Below are positions 31,981 through 44,500 of a stretch of 64,000 bases of DNA, one piece after another. The stretch covers positions 15,890,001-15,954,000 of the forward strand of contig OU862919.1 in NCBI GenBank assembly GCA_917880885.1, given 5' to 3'. A program made the translations under genes and the position numbers. The notes beneath the pieces are model-generated. The model saw only the letters and a list, made by a program, of their open reading frames with translations, was not told the origin of the DNA and searched no databases. Each line of letters starts with the position of its first letter. Within the stretch, counting starts at the first letter, position 1. The DNA comes from Limnephilus marmoratus (Eukaryota > Arthropoda > Insecta > Trichoptera > Limnephilidae).

Positions 31981-33607
31981 GTAAATATTTCCCTATCGAG
32001 TCCACGCTCAAAACACACTTTAAAAAATTAAAACAAATTGTACTAGGTAGATTACAGTCAGTAATAAGTAACTCAGTAACCGGAATTGAAAAATATTGCA
32101 TTTTAATGGTTATTTTGTTATCTTTAAAAACGCGAAATGCTATTTCTGAAGGAACGCCATGTTGTTACGTAATTATGACGGCAAACGTCTCGCGTGATTT
32201 TTTGTATTTATGGAACCGAACAAAATAATGATTTTTATCATTTCCGAAGATTGCAATTCGTACTTATTAGTGTCTAACTGACAGAAAGTTATTTTTTCTT
32301 TTAAAAATGCGTATTTCATCGTCGTAATTAACATGGCGGTCCTTGAAAAATGACATTTCGCGTTTTTTTAAATTAAAAAAAAAAACATTAAAACACAATA
32401 TTTTTCAATTCTGGTTACTGAATTACTTATTACTAACCATTATCTACCTAGTACAATTTGTTTTAATTTTTTAAAGTGTGTTTTGAGCGTGGACTCGATA
32501 GGGAAACAGCGCCGGATCTGCCATACGTTCAAAAACGTCCAAAAACCTGGCGCCAACTCCGAAGGGGCGCCGTGAAAAAATAAATATTGTATTAAAATTT
32601 AGTTATAATATTCCCTGAATCGTTTAAAAATTACCCATAGAACGAAATAATTATTACGCTCTAGCAACACTTTCCAAAGAAACAGAATGCGCACGCATCA
32701 GGTTTGTATCAACGGCTTACGAATTTATAGTCAGTTACAGAATTTTTTTACAAATTCCATACATTTAGTTTAAACGTAAGATCTATTTTTCCATATATCT
32801 TTTACCGTCTTTTACGACGAATGGGTGCGATCCAAATTCAATAACCAATCACAGCGCGGCATTTTTGTTCTAGTGAATCAAACAAACCGACTTGGGCCTT
32901 GCAAAATGCTGACAATTTTAGTTAGCGTACGCTCGCTATTGTTTTATTTTTTACGATTTAAGTCTCTAGGAGAAGGTAGTTAAAGACCATTTTCTTATGA
33001 AATCTTCAGTAAATTCCATTAACAAAAAAATCGCACGGTTTGCAGGATTTGCAGGTTGCAACGTGTTGACAGTTTCATCATTGATTTGACATATTATTTG
33101 AAGTTCGTTCGTGTTTGTATGGTGTTTGTTCACTCAACACAGAACACAGGGGAAATGCAAGGTACAAATTTGAGGTTATATTCTTATTAGATTTTTAAAT
33201 TTATGACTAAATTTCTATTGGTTGTTAGAGGTTATAAAAGTACTGTGGATTACAATGAATAGAATAATAATTTAAAAAAAGCTTTCAGGCTCGCAGAATC
33301 TAAAACGTAGAATTAAAGAGCAGAATGACATAAAAACACTCGTTTCCATTAGGATTTTTTTTATTCCAATTTCTCCAGCACCGATAAAAAATTATGTCCC
33401 GCGCAATGACGTTACAATGGTCCCGAGCATTTTGAGCTGATTTTATTTGATAAATTAGTGTAAATAAAAAAATAAATAAAAAAATTGGGGAAAACGAATT
33501 TTTAATCAAAATAAAAATGTAGGGGGGGGGGGGGGGGGGGGCGCCATCGGTACCTACTGCACAGGGCGCCAGATTTCGTAGATCCGGCCCTGTAGGGAAA
33601 TATTTAC
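31981..33607. mobile_element. Foldback element with long inverted repeats, split by a hAT insertion
   Basis: The left arm (31981 to about 32170: GTAAATATTTCCCTATCGAG and following CACGCTCAAAACACACTTTA) is mirrored by the right arm (about 32330-32506, completed at 33593-33607 by TAGGGAAATATTTAC). The arms are about 190 bp long with about 90 percent identity by eye. The terminal 15 bp of the right arm are separated from the rest by the hAT element. No coding sequence. Confidence 0.7.
32507..33592. mobile_element. hAT-type element with exact 8-bp target duplication
   Basis: Starts CAGCGCCGGATCTGCC and ends GTAGATCCGGCCCTG, inverted ends typical of hAT (CAG.G.CGGATCT). Flanked by TAGGGAAA on both sides (32499-32506 and 33593-33600). 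Subterminal GGCGCC motifs face each other at both ends, and a 20-bp G run lies at 33522-33541. 1086 bp with no transposase frame, so non-autonomous. Confidence 0.85.
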
Positions 33608-34437
33608 CATATGAAATACACACATTTTCATTTATGCGTATTTCATAACGCCAGAACTTACCATTATGTACAGCCTATGTTACTCGCTGATAAAGCTTTC
33701 TATTAGTGAAACGAATGTTTTAAATCGGTTTAGTGGTGAAAAAAGTCAGTGTTATAATCAAAGTTATTGTTTTATTTAATTAAATAATATGTCGAACCAC
33801 GAAGTGACTGCTTTCTACCAAAATGTTTTTTTTTTTTATTTTTCCTTCTAGCTATTTAGGTAGGTTCCTAATTTTGTTCACATTTATATTTACGGATTAA
33901 ACTTTGATTTAAGTCATTATTATTATTTTATATACCTATATATTAATTTAGATAGCGATTTTTAAAAATATCATTGTTTGCAATTAATTTTATCTTGTAA
34001 TTCATTCATTGCTAAGCGTCTTAATTTATTTAGTTAAAACACGTCATCACAGATTACATGTTCCATTATCTTTTGTGGTTAAAATATAATCATTCAAAAT
34101 TAATAAAACATGTTAGATAGTTCTAATCCCACGAAAAACGTCAATCTCATATTACAGATCTGACCAAAGATATTCAAATACAAAAGAGATATGCTATGAT
34201 GTCCGCGCAACTGTCTGCGGATTACGCCCTAATTAGAGTAGTTTGCATACGAAAAGAATTTGTTCATTTCGTTGATTTTTTGAAGATGTGCATTAGTATT
34301 GGTTAACAGCTTAGTTTGAATACGGAAAGAATTCGTTCATTTAGTTTAACGTTCGTTTGGTTTATTCGTTAATTATTCGTTATTTTAGTTTATTTGTTAA
34401 TTGGTAAACAATATCGGCGACACCCGAAAGCGCAGTC

Positions 34438-34792
34438 CTTTTTTTTTTTTTTTTTTTTACATGAGCTCCACACAGGAGGCCCTGAGGAAAATAATTTCCC
34501 TCAGGGCCTATGTCATCTTTGGGGATGCTGTGTGGAGGGTTTTTTAAGGAAAGGAAGGAGAGGAGAGTTCTGGGAAGGAAAAGGGTTTAAGGGGTGGGTA
34601 GGAATCTGGGGTTCAGTGTGTCCTAGTCATCCGCCTCCAAGACCTGGACAAACCTCACCCCATGAACCCGGGCACCCCTGCTAAATCACCAAACGTAGCG
34701 AACCACTTGGGGTGACCTGTGGCAGAGGTGTTGGTTATCCAATAAAGGTTCCCGGGGCGGCGGTACCCATTCCCGCCTCCCAAATTGTCCTA
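34438..34792 (-). mobile_element. Retroposon family R copy
   Basis: The T run at 34440-34458 is the poly(A) tail of a minus-strand element. Next come the hairpin arms GGCCCTGAGG and CCTCAGGGCC inside a wider pair (CCACACAG and CTGTGTGG), then CACCAAACGTAGCG, GGTTATCCAATAAAGG and CCCGGGGCGG up to the 5' end CGCCTCC near 34790. One unit of the sequence that forms the 78-bp array at 59865-61880 is present here. Confidence 0.65.
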
Positions 34793-34984
34793 CATAAAAA
34801 CTGCAAATAGCACATCTACTTATATTTCAATGTCTTTGGATCTGACCAACATTTTGTAAATTTATTCTTAAATTATTTCTTTCACCGCCAAAATCAAGAT
34901 ATAAAATAAAAAACTAATTAAAAAAGTTAACGTTAACTAATTTTATTATTATTTTATATTAATACCGCACAAGAGTCCCAAATG

Positions 34985-35190
34985 CGCCCAACCGCCTGGA
35001 GCCACTGAGACTACGACATCCCCAATTGAGGCTGAAGATAGTGGGAAGGCGAAAGAGAAAGTAAAGAAAAAAGAGAAGAGAAAGGTGGGGAAGTACCTGG
35101 CTGTTCAGAGCTGGTCACCAAAGAAGGCTAAAGCCATTTAAAGCTACGTTTCAATTCTGAATGGTGGTCTTAAACCATTCATACTGGGAG
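34985..35190 (-). repeat. Repeat family R2, longest uninterrupted copy
   Basis: Read on the minus strand it runs from ACCACCATTCAGAATTGAAA through GGTGACCAGCTCTGAACAG, CAGGTACTTCCCCACC to GGGGATGTCGTAGTCTC, AGTGGCTCCAGG and GGGACTCTTGTGCGG. It gives the uninterrupted form of the site where the L2 element at 51074-52699 inserted. Confidence 0.65.
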
Positions 35191-35280
35191 TGATTCCATT
35201 CTGTAACGTGTCGCAAGCATACTTCATGTTATTTTTGATGATTTAATTGCGAAACAAAACAACTCAATCAAAAAACTTCA

Positions 35281-35360
35281 CCCGGCACAACGGGATTTGA
35301 ACCTGTGACCTCCGGATTACTACTTACTATGGAGAGCCTTACCCCTAGATCACGGAGGCC
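35281..35360 (-). mobile_element. tRNA-derived SINE head
   Basis: On the minus strand the sequence has a tRNA-like A box region (GTGATCTAGGGGTAAGG) and a perfect B box GGTTCAAATCC (35293-35303) inside a CACAG...CCGTTGTG T-arm-like stem. The acceptor ends (GGCCTCC and GCCGGG) do not pair, so it is not a tRNA gene. The internal RNA polymerase III promoter layout suggests a SINE, followed downstream by an AT-rich body. It sits beside a family R copy in the same orientation. Confidence 0.6.
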
Positions 35361-35384
35361 ATAAATATAGCATTTATTTAGTAA

Positions 35385-35578
35385 AAACTCACTGATTAAT
35401 TTTCTGGTGGCAGACGCAGCAGGTGGGCAGACGCATCCGCCGCCAAGACCTGAACTAACCTCACCCCGTGAACCTGCCAAGTCACCAAACGTAGCGAATC
35501 ACCCGGGGTGACCGATGGCAAAAGCGTTGGTTATCTAATAAAGGTTCCCGGGATGGTATTAGGCACCCACACCCGCCT
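35385..35578 (-). mobile_element. Retroposon family R, 5' fragment
   Basis: Contains CCGCCGCCAAGACCTG, CACCCCGTGAACCTGCC, CACCAAACGTAGCGAATCAC and GGTTATCTAATAAAGG up to CACCCACACCCGCC. The poly(A) side is missing; a tRNA-like SINE sequence lies where it should continue. Confidence 0.55.
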
Positions 35579-35689
35579 TATTGCTGTTCATATGTATACT
35601 TACATAATTATATTATAAAATTTTATAAACAAACCCGTTTAATCACAGGAGACCATATTTGTCCCAACACACATAGGTCTCACATAAAA

Positions 35690-36200
35690 CGCTGTAACTC
35701 CCTTACTATCATACTTAGAAATATGTTCTAATTGGTGTTAGAAAGGAAAAACACCACGCTTTATATTCCAATCTAAAAAATAGCCACCAAAAAAGTAAAA
35801 TGTACACTTTTATGTACACAAAATTTAGAATCGCACATAAAAAAAAATTTTGAAATTTTTATAAATTATTTTTAAATAGAGCACAAAAAAGTGAGGTTAC
35901 AACATGGTTTGTTGTACATTTGTCTAATAAAATATGTATGTTTTTTTTTTTATTGTCACTAACTTTAGTCAGAAAGAACGTAAGGTGAGCCATTTTGAAA
36001 ACTTTTTTATGCTTGTATGCAAATTTTTTGTAATTAAAAAAAAAGTTTATTTCAAATTCTATAATTTGAAAGCGTATTTCATCACCTTTCTAAAACAGTT
36101 TTTGGTTTTTGAATGTGCTCAGAAATATTCCAAATATTTGCATTTTATTGCAAAGCGAAAATATTTTGACCATCTGAACAAAATGCCAAATTTTTGAAGT
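35690..36200 (+). repeat. Interspersed repeat of unknown class
   Basis: The same sequence occurs inverted at 45180-45440 (AACGTAAGGTGAGCCATTTT, GAAAGCGTATTT.ATCACCTTTC, TTTTATTGCAAAGCG.AAATA), and its beginning resembles 17060-17290 (CTTACTATCA, AAATGTACACTTTTATG). Reading frames here are not conserved between copies. Ends are unclear. Confidence 0.5.
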
Positions 36201-36680
36201 GTTAATTTCTTGAAACGAAAAATGACAATCTTTGCAAAACACCCCGTACTTAGTAAATTTATTGAAGTAATTTGTGACAACATGTTAGAAAATGTAGGGA
36301 TAATAAAGAAGAAAATAAAACACTCTCTTTCGAAAATTGTTAAAAACAAAAATGTATTTATCTAAAGAAAAAATCAAAACAACACAATATTACAATAATT
36401 AACGCCTACTTTAACATAAGATAATGGGACAGATGTTGATATTTACAAGATTTACTCTAGATTCTTAATACTAAAAGACGGTGTATGAGTATGAATATTT
36501 CCTAAAGCTAATTTATCTTCATCATAATATTAAATAACTAAAGCATTAAAATATAACTAAAACAAACAACAATAAAAAATCAATAAAGATAACAGAATGA
36601 GAATTTGAACAAATGCTCTTATAAAAACAAAATAATTAAAAACATTAAAAATATCTGCCTACTATTTCAGAAAAAATATT
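36200..36680. other. AT-rich intergenic, nothing recognised
   Basis: Very AT-rich with no reading frame of note and no repeat recognised by eye. Confidence 0.4.
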
Positions 36681-36683
36681 TAA

Positions 36684-37117
36684 GGTTAAACGTCACTTAC
36701 GTTGTAATCTAGGCTTTCACAGATGGCGCCAATTAAATTATTTTAGGTTTTTAATACTTTTTGCAGGTTTTGCATTAAAATTATTGAGGTGAATTAATTC
36801 TTTGCGCCCGTAAATATTTATTATGAACATAAATAGTTTGGTCCATAAAAAAACCAAAATCTTTCAAGAAAGGCTGAAAAATACAATATTGGATTGAGTC
36901 ACCGATACGAAATTGAATTTTTCAGACTTTCTTGAAAGATTTGGGTTTTTTATGGACAAAACTATTTATTTATGTTCATAATAAATATGTACGGGCGCAA
37001 ACAATTAATTCACCTCAATATTTTAAAGCAAAATGTGCAAAAAGTATAAAAAACCTAAAATAATTTAATTGGCGCCATCTGCGAAAGCGTAGATTATAAC
37101 GTACGTGACGTTTAACC
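36684..37117. mobile_element. TTAA-flanked MITE with about 200-bp inverted repeats
   Basis: GGTTAAACGTCAC at the left faces GTGACGTTTAACC at the right, and the arms match for about 200 bp (including GATGGCGCCAATTAAATTAT and CATAATAAATA). TTAA flanks both sides (36680-36683, 37118-37121). The short loop is near 36880-36920. Non-coding. TTAA suggests a piggyBac-type target; the family is not otherwise supported. Confidence 0.7.
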
Positions 37118-37369
37118 TTAATGTTAAACAATTCATTAATGTAACACAGATGACGATCTACACTTACAAAATAAGATAAATGGTTATGGTGGCTAAAATC
37201 AGTGCTGTCCAAGAGTTTCCGGAAATCCATTGTTCAAAATAATAAATTCTAATATCTGTTCTAAATGTCTTCAAAAATAAAATTTTACCTTCCAATAATA
37301 TGTTTTAGAATTTTTCAATATATTTTTTTAAGCTTCTGATTAAAAACAAATTTAATTTGAGGTCAATAG

Positions 37370-40020
37370 GGAAGGGATCAATGACGCTAGTTCCTCGGAG
37401 CATCTTTCATTTGAAATACCGGTAGAACAAGGATAGCATTCCCACCCGACGCCTGTGCTCTAAAGATTTCAATTCGTCTAATAAGATGGGAGAATCTATC
37501 AAACGGACCAGAGGTGGCTCTCAAATTCAACCGTGGGGCACACTTGTGATTTGTACAGGGTTAGCAGTTATGTACTATTAAAGTATCTGCGGGCCCTGTA
37601 CAGTATGCCCAGTTTTTGAGAGGCTAACTTTACTCTGGCTTCGATGGAGCCCCCATTCTGAGCTAGTCACTTAGAGTTATACCAAGCATATCAATGGAGG
37701 GCCTGTTCGGAAGATTGCTTTCGTTGGAGGAAACTAGATTTTCATTTCAATCCCTTTTAGACGTAATCATACATGATTGGGTCTTTGAAACGTTGAATTC
37801 AACGAGATTATTTTTACCGCAAGAGAAAACCCGCTTGAGGTCACCGTCCATTCTTTGCGTCAAAGCCCTCTGAGCCGTTGGAGTTAGTGAGCCCTTTGGG
37901 GGCTTGTCAAACAAATAGCTATCATGGACTGTCCTGTCATCTGCGTAACTATGAATTGGTGCACATGTCAAAAGGTCGTTGGTGTGCAACAAAAACAAAG
38001 TCGGAGACAAAACCGATCCTTGTGGGACGCTAGGATTTATCGAGTGTGAGGAAGAGGTGAAACCATCGGCTACCGTCTGATCGACCTCACACTCAAAAAG
38101 TCAGCAATCCACGTACCCAAGGATGCGGGAATTCCGTAAGAAGGCAGTTTGTTAACAAGTCCTCGGTGCCAAACCCTGTCAAAGGCCTTGGATATTTCCA
38201 GTGCAACCGTTTGGGTTTCACCGAAACGTTCCAGGCACCGTCCCAAACATGCGTCACATATGCAAGAAGATCACCGCACGAGCGGTTCCGCCGGAACCCA
38301 TATTGACGGTCGTTAATAATTTTGTTCTTCTCGAGGTATGTGAGCAGTTTGTCGTTGATCACACGTTCCATCACCTTAGACAGAACCGATGTGATCGCTA
38401 TGGAACGGTAGTTGGCCGGGTTGAATCGGTCACCCTTCTTTGGAATGGGATGGATAACCGCTTTTTTCCAACCAGAGAGCACAGAGCCAGACTTCAGGGA
38501 CATTTTAAAAAGCTTCGTCAAAATTGGAGATATTTCTGCAGCGCACCTCTACCAGGGCAGGTATTCCGTCAAGCCCACTAGCTTTATTAACATCAAGCCC
38601 TCGTAAAACATGGAGTACTTCCCGATGCCGGATCCTCAGCTTTTTCATACGAAAACCGCAGTGAGGAACCGACGTCGGGATAGCACCTTGGTCATCGAGG
38701 GTTGAGTTATCTGCAAACGTTTTACCTAATAAGTTAGCCTTTTCGGTGGTGGTGTTTGCTAGTGAGCCGTCAGGTCTGGTAAGAGGTGGCAGACTGGATT
38801 TGCAGAAATTGTGACCTATTGAGCCCGCAAGCGACCAGAATGCTCTGCTGCCATGCGGGCGTGCAGCCAGCTTTTTGCTGATGTGCAGGTCGTGCTCGAA
38901 TTTTGACCTATTTATGATTTTCTTTGTTTCCTTTGCCATTTTGTTGTAAGCTGTTCTGTCTTCGAATGTTCTAGATGTATTGTAGGCTTGGTAAGCCGCG
39001 TTTTTTCGTCGCACTGCTTTAAAGCATTGTCGACTGAACCACGGCTTTGAGCCCACACCAGTTTCTTTAACGATAGATAAGATGAAGCCATCCATGGCGG
39101 ATGTGATGACTTTACCAATTTCCTGGGCACATCTTGAGGGATCCAAAGTCCAAAAACAGATAGCTGACCACGGGAAAGCATTAAAATGTGCCCGCAGATC
39201 GAACCAATCTGCTGACCTATAGTGCCACACTTTTCTCTTCAGCCTCTCGTTTGGTGGTCTAAAGTTTACAGGGATTGATGTCGTCACCAGGCAGTGATCG
39301 GACGATCCTAAAGGCGCTGAGACTTCAATCCTGTAACCGTATGGCACAGTGGTTAAAATAAGTGGATAAATAAGTGGTTAGGTCTAAAAGGTTGGAACGG
39401 TGAGTCTGAACGTCAGAAACCCTTGTCGGCTCCTGAACCAATTGCTCCAGTTCGTGACAAATGGCAAAGGATCCCGCTTATCGACCAGCCGAGTCTGCTG
39501 ATTCTGATAACTTCAACCAAGGTTCGTTATGAACATTGAAGTCCCCCAGGACCACAAACTTTGCCGTAGGATAGCGGGGCAAGAGGTCATCAATAGTATC
39601 GCTTATATGTTTAAAGAACTCAGACGTGTCTGATTCGCTAAGGTTCGGTGAGCGGTATTAACACCCGTAGAATCTTACCGTACTGGCAAGATTGACGCGC
39701 ACCCACTTTACATCGAATCTTGAGTTTTCCAGATTCAACAGTCGCACTCAGTTGACGTCAACTCGGCTGAAGAGGCAGACACCTCCCTTGGGTCTGAATT
39801 TGCCTACGAGGGTGTAGCCCGGGCAGTCCAGATAGGAGGCGTCTGGAGGCTTGGCTATCTGTGTTTCAGAGAGGAAGAGAAGGTTGGGACGTTTAAGTTT
39901 TTGTTCAGGTCGCGAATGTTGGTGAAATTCACCAACAGTTTTGGCCTGCACCGCGGACTCCGACACTCCGGACACGGGGTGTTTGATTAGCAATGGCAGA
40001 TCAGGATGTAGTATGTTCAT
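37370..40020 (-). pseudogene. Decayed LINE with endonuclease and reverse transcriptase
   Basis: Read on the minus strand: 40020-39748 encodes the start of an AP-type endonuclease (RPNLLFLSETQIAKPP; GGVCLFSRVDV). At 39560-39500 in another frame is FVVLGDFNVHNEPWL, then SSDHCLVTTSIPVNF at 39347 onward. 38505-39347 holds the linker and the first reverse transcriptase block (LDVNKASGLDGIPA); 38521-38093 has IPKKGDRFNPANYRSIAITS and NDRQYGFRRNRSC; 38010-37747 has SPTLFLLHTNDLL and the catalytic HSYADD box, then NLVEFNVSKTQ. At least three frameshifts and stops separate these parts. The 3' UTR reaches about 37370, and a related UTR piece occurs at 49926-49990. The NLVEFN.SKTQ style suggests the Jockey/LOA/Outcast side of LINEs; not firm. 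Confidence 0.8.
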
Positions 40021-40029
40021 GAATGTTCG

Positions 40030-41570
40030 ATAAATTTAAGGAAATATTATTATGAAAGTATGAATAAATACGTACTGACTCATTTATTGCATAATTTTAA
40101 ATTCAACCAGAAAAAAAAGTTTGTTAAGAGAACTCGCGAAATGGAAGATTTTGAGCATGAAACCTGTTGTAGGAATTAGATATCACCACTGACTTTTATT
40201 TGTACTACTTTAAAATATGTAAACTACGTAGATTTTAAATAATATTATATCCTATAAAAAAATATAAAGGAAACCAACAAACATAAAATAATAAATTCGT
40301 GGTATCATTAACAGATCCTTTACGGGAGAGATTTTAAAATGAGGAAGAAATTTCTCGTCAATAAGCGCAAAAATTAAAATTCGCCAATAAACTGTACCAC
40401 ATTTTCTTGTAACATATTTATATAATAAAAAAAACAAGTAACCATCAAACGCCAATTGTTTCAATACAAACGATATTGTGCCATAATTTAGTGCTACTCT
40501 CAAACTAATAACCTTTTCTTCGATTCTATTTATATTGGTGTTTTTTTGCGAAATCGTGATATTTCTTCATGTCAACTTTTGCATTGGAGATACTTTTCAT
40601 CTACTGGTAAAATAAAACAATCTAAAAACTTAACAAATATTCAAACATTGAACTGGCGAAAACAATCACACAAATTATAAAACGTAAATTACTATCAACA
40701 ATAATTAAAATCTGAAAGAGTCTTTAACCTGCTATCAAAAACAGTATTTCATATTGGGATACGTTCAAAAGCAACGAATCTATTTGAAACTGAACGCCAG
40801 CAGAAAATTTCTAAATAAATCATGAATCTGATATTGGAAGTAACTTGACGACAAAATATCAATATACCCGAAGCGTTAAAAATAAGTTAAATATATTGTT
40901 ATGAAAAGCAATATTAATTTCAAGATTTTTTTTCACGTTCGTTTTTCAGACTTTACCAAACGTGGACTGATCTCAACATGGTAGATAAACCCATAAATTC
41001 TAAAATCTTTAAGGTCATGTGGAAAAATGATTAATTACTAAATATAATTGGACAGTTTTTGAAGGGATAAAACTAACCTAAAGCCTAAATGTGACGGCTC
41101 ATATCAGACTCAGAATTTCCTAAGCTCGACATAATCGACAATGTACAAGTGATTTTTTTAAGATTTACATGGTGTCTAAATGATGACTTTTATATCGACA
41201 ATACAGAAAAAAATTATTAAGAAATGATTGGCCCATCAGGTTTTAAAAAGTTAGCGGAGGTTCTAGAATCTACATGGAATGATGAATATCTGTATTCTTA
41301 AAACATAACTGATCTAAAAGTAGCTGATGGAAAAAATAATTAATTGCAATAAATCCAAAAAAAATTTGTTTTTAATTTGAATTATTTTCACTATCACACT
41401 ACAAAAAGGCTAACGACTAAAGTCTATTGGTAAATCAGGTGTAAACGTCGTAATAATGATCATTTGTAGGAAAATATTGGAACACTTATTTATCTTTAAA
41501 CACATCAAATAGTCAATCTAGGCATTGGCAAATCCATAGAACACAGAGATGATTAAAAGTAAAGAAGATT
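40030..41570. other. AT-rich stretch downstream of the kelch gene
   Basis: No protein domain found. The part next to 41572 should include the 3' UTR of the kelch gene; no unambiguous AATAAA was found close to the stop on that strand. The rest shows nothing I can name. Confidence 0.4.
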
Positions 41571-41571
41571 G

Positions 41572-44500
41572 TCAATACAACTGATACTTCCACATAGATA
41601 GTGGTCTTTTGAAGACGTTAACGTGTCCATGTTCCTTGCCACCGATCACAAACACATACAGAGGTATCACAACATCGGAAGTAAAGCAAGTCATGTCATG
41701 AGCTTCCTCTTCGGCCATTATTTCCTTGGACTTTGGCCTTTCAGCTCTACTAGCACTTTTGGCTCTTGATTTGATCACGGTGTCTTTAGTTATGTATGGG
41801 CTGCAGGGAGATTCGATAGTCAACGATCGCGGAGGAAATCTTCCTTCTTGGTGATTGTGTGATCTGGATTCCTCATTCTGTCCAAATTTCATTTTATTTC
41901 CAAGGTCTTGCATTTCTACCATGTCATCCATCATGAATAATGAACGACTCTCACTTCGGCTATCTGTTATTCCACTATCCGGAGTGTTTAACATTTTGCA
42001 AAACTGAATACTATCATCATTTGTGGACGTATCTTGCTGAAGAGTCTGATTCTTGTTGTTGGATAATATCGTCTGAATATCTGGACCGAGATAATTTGGA
42101 TTACAGAATCCGAAAGCTGTATCTGAATGCTTCATGCCTGATTTGCTCAAAGGACTCAACTCGTTGATGGTGTTCTCTTCTAAAGGTGTAAAGCTCTGCC
42201 TAGTTGACATGCTGTATGTGCTGTTGGAAGATATTTTGTTGACGCCTTCGATGCTGGCGTAGTCGGAAGTAGAAATATTTTCATCAGACGCCTCTTCCAA
42301 GTCCGGGTAGTTTTGGAAGCGCACGGAGGTTGATTTGGGGATGACACTACATTTTGGCACATTTTCGTAAGTATGACTTTCAGCGTAGGAAGATAAATGA
42401 GAACTATAGCTATCGTCTCGTACTTGCGGTTGAAACTTTTTATGAACAATGGCGAAATCACATGGTGTCGGTGCTGGTAGCACTTGAACAATATCGTGGT
42501 CATCTACTGTCGGCTCAAACACGTCATTATTATATCCTTCTTCTTCTTCAGAATCCAAATATACTAATCTAGCGGCTTCAACAGGAGTCAGAACTGGCGT
42601 AAGCAAGGTCAAATCGCTGAAATTCGGCACAGATATGGGTTCTCTTGTCATTTCTTTTCTTCTCCATTCATTTATTGAAGACTGTTGGCGACTCCCGTGG
42701 GATTTGGTATTCGTGAAACTGCCTATTTCGGGTATGACTGGTGATATGAGTCCGCTCATGATGACCTTTCTCCTGTTGATGACGTGCGCGCTCTGGGACT
42801 TGACCATCGAATGTTTGTTGGTTGGAGGTTCCACCCAGTTCTCTTCTTGTTGGGCCGCGGTCTGCTGCTGATGAAGCAAACTCTCCGTGGAGTCTGTATT
42901 ACTAATCAGCACACTATAACTACACTTATTGTGACCTAGTCGGGAAATGTTTATTTGTGAGAGTTTTGTGATTTCTTTGAGAAAGCTGCCGCCTGCGTTT
43001 GGAGGAGAGCTGATTGTTTTAGGTTCTTCGGGCTGCGCGGGACTACCGTCGACATAGTTTTGATTAGAGGCTTTGAACACGTAGGTTTTTTCACAGGGGG
43101 AGACTTTGTTATTGGGGAGGTAGGAGGAGTGCCTCGCGCGGCCGCGGCCCCTCTGACCGTGGTGGGAGGGGGTTGGACAGGGGTCTCCCTGAAGCTGGAG
43201 CTCCGATATGGCGATGGCCACACTCTCTGAGCGAGGTTGCGGCTTCACTCCAGACACGTGGATTTTTTCCCACGACTCTGTACCTGAAATTAAAAATAAA
43301 TTGTTAATATTTATAGGGAGTTCATTGAACCCCTTTTATGGACGATTTCAACATAAAGTCTGCAGTAAACATTATTTTCTTCAGTTGCGGTTGAAATACT
43401 GCTCGTGTTGATCTAAGATGATGTTTTGAAATTTGTGTACATTTATTATCCTTGATTTAATAAGTTATCCATTAATTCGTCTTTAAATAAATGAAGACAA
43501 TATAAGCGAAATTAAATCGAAAATCTGGAAACAGAAAAATCAGAAAAACGGGTGAAAAACATATTGACACCTCTGGGACAGAGGTGTCAATATGTTTTTC
43601 TGATTTTTTCTGTTTCCAGATTTTCGATTGAGTTTCGCTTATATTGTCTTCATTTATTTAAATATTACAATTTGAGGTTTTACTCATAAAGTTAAAATAA
43701 AAAATAAAACATTAATTCGTCACTTCCACACCTGTGACGCTTTAAAATAAAGTAAATATTTATCCAAGTACACAAAAAGACATCGTCAATCTTGGTTTGG
43801 TTCATAATCATCAATTTTAAATTTAAGAAGGAAGAGTATCACAACTCGAATAATGCAGGGTAGTAACTGCTACATAAAATAAATTTAATTTCAGTTTTTA
43901 TATATTTTTTTAGTTTATGCGGCAATGTTTGTACGTAATGGAATTCCGGTCAAAGGCTAAGCTGATATCGCGCTTGGTTCCCACCCAGGCGTCGAGAGTT
44001 CAGTTCCTCTACTGGCTAGGTCCTCCATCCCGTTACTAGCAACCATTTCCGCTTACTGTGATGGTAGCAGAAGATTTTCAAATATTATCAGCTTATTCGT
44101 AACCCGGAAATATTTAGCTTTCTTTAAAAAAAAAAGTATAAAGCATAACATAATAATATTATCAGAGATTTCACAGTCTTCCTCACTGCGTTTTCCTTTT
44201 TTTATATTAGCTCCACACAGGAGGCCCTGAGGAAAATAATTCCCCTCAGGGCCTATGCCATCTTTGGGGATGCGGTGTGGAGGGTCTTTTCTAAATCAAG
44301 AAGAGGAAGTTCTGGGATTGAAAAGGGTATTAAGGGTGGGTAGGAATCTGGGGGTCAGTGTGTCCAGGAGTGACGGACGTATGAATCCATCCCTCCCACT
44401 GCGGTGCAGGGCGATGTTCCGAGAGAGTACGGCTGGAGAAGTCCAAAGGACTTCCTCGACCATTCTCTCCCGATCCGGCCTGCCATGCAGCTGGTGGGCA

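Larger units (their letters stand above)
31796..33700 (-). mobile_element. Helitron-like element, host of two nested insertions
   Basis: On the minus strand the 3' end reads GGCGTTGCAACGCATGCC, GGTACCAGCTAG, then T, nearly the same as the Helitron end at 9238-9269. The C-rich tract (31850-31960) also matches in style. Homology to the other copy (CGCCAGAACTTACC at 33651 against the reverse of GGTGAGTTCTGGC at 8927) resumes after the nested elements, so the 5' part lies around 33610-33700. The exact 5' end was not found. Confidence 0.55.

Noticed and set aside
35934..36197. Hydrophobic 87-codon frame
   Set aside because: It lies in an interspersed repeat whose other copy (45180-45440) does not keep the frame.
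39347..39748. Separate small genes between LINE parts
   Set aside because: The frames are pieces of one decayed LINE; the endonuclease motif LGDFNVHN is readable between them in a shifted frame.
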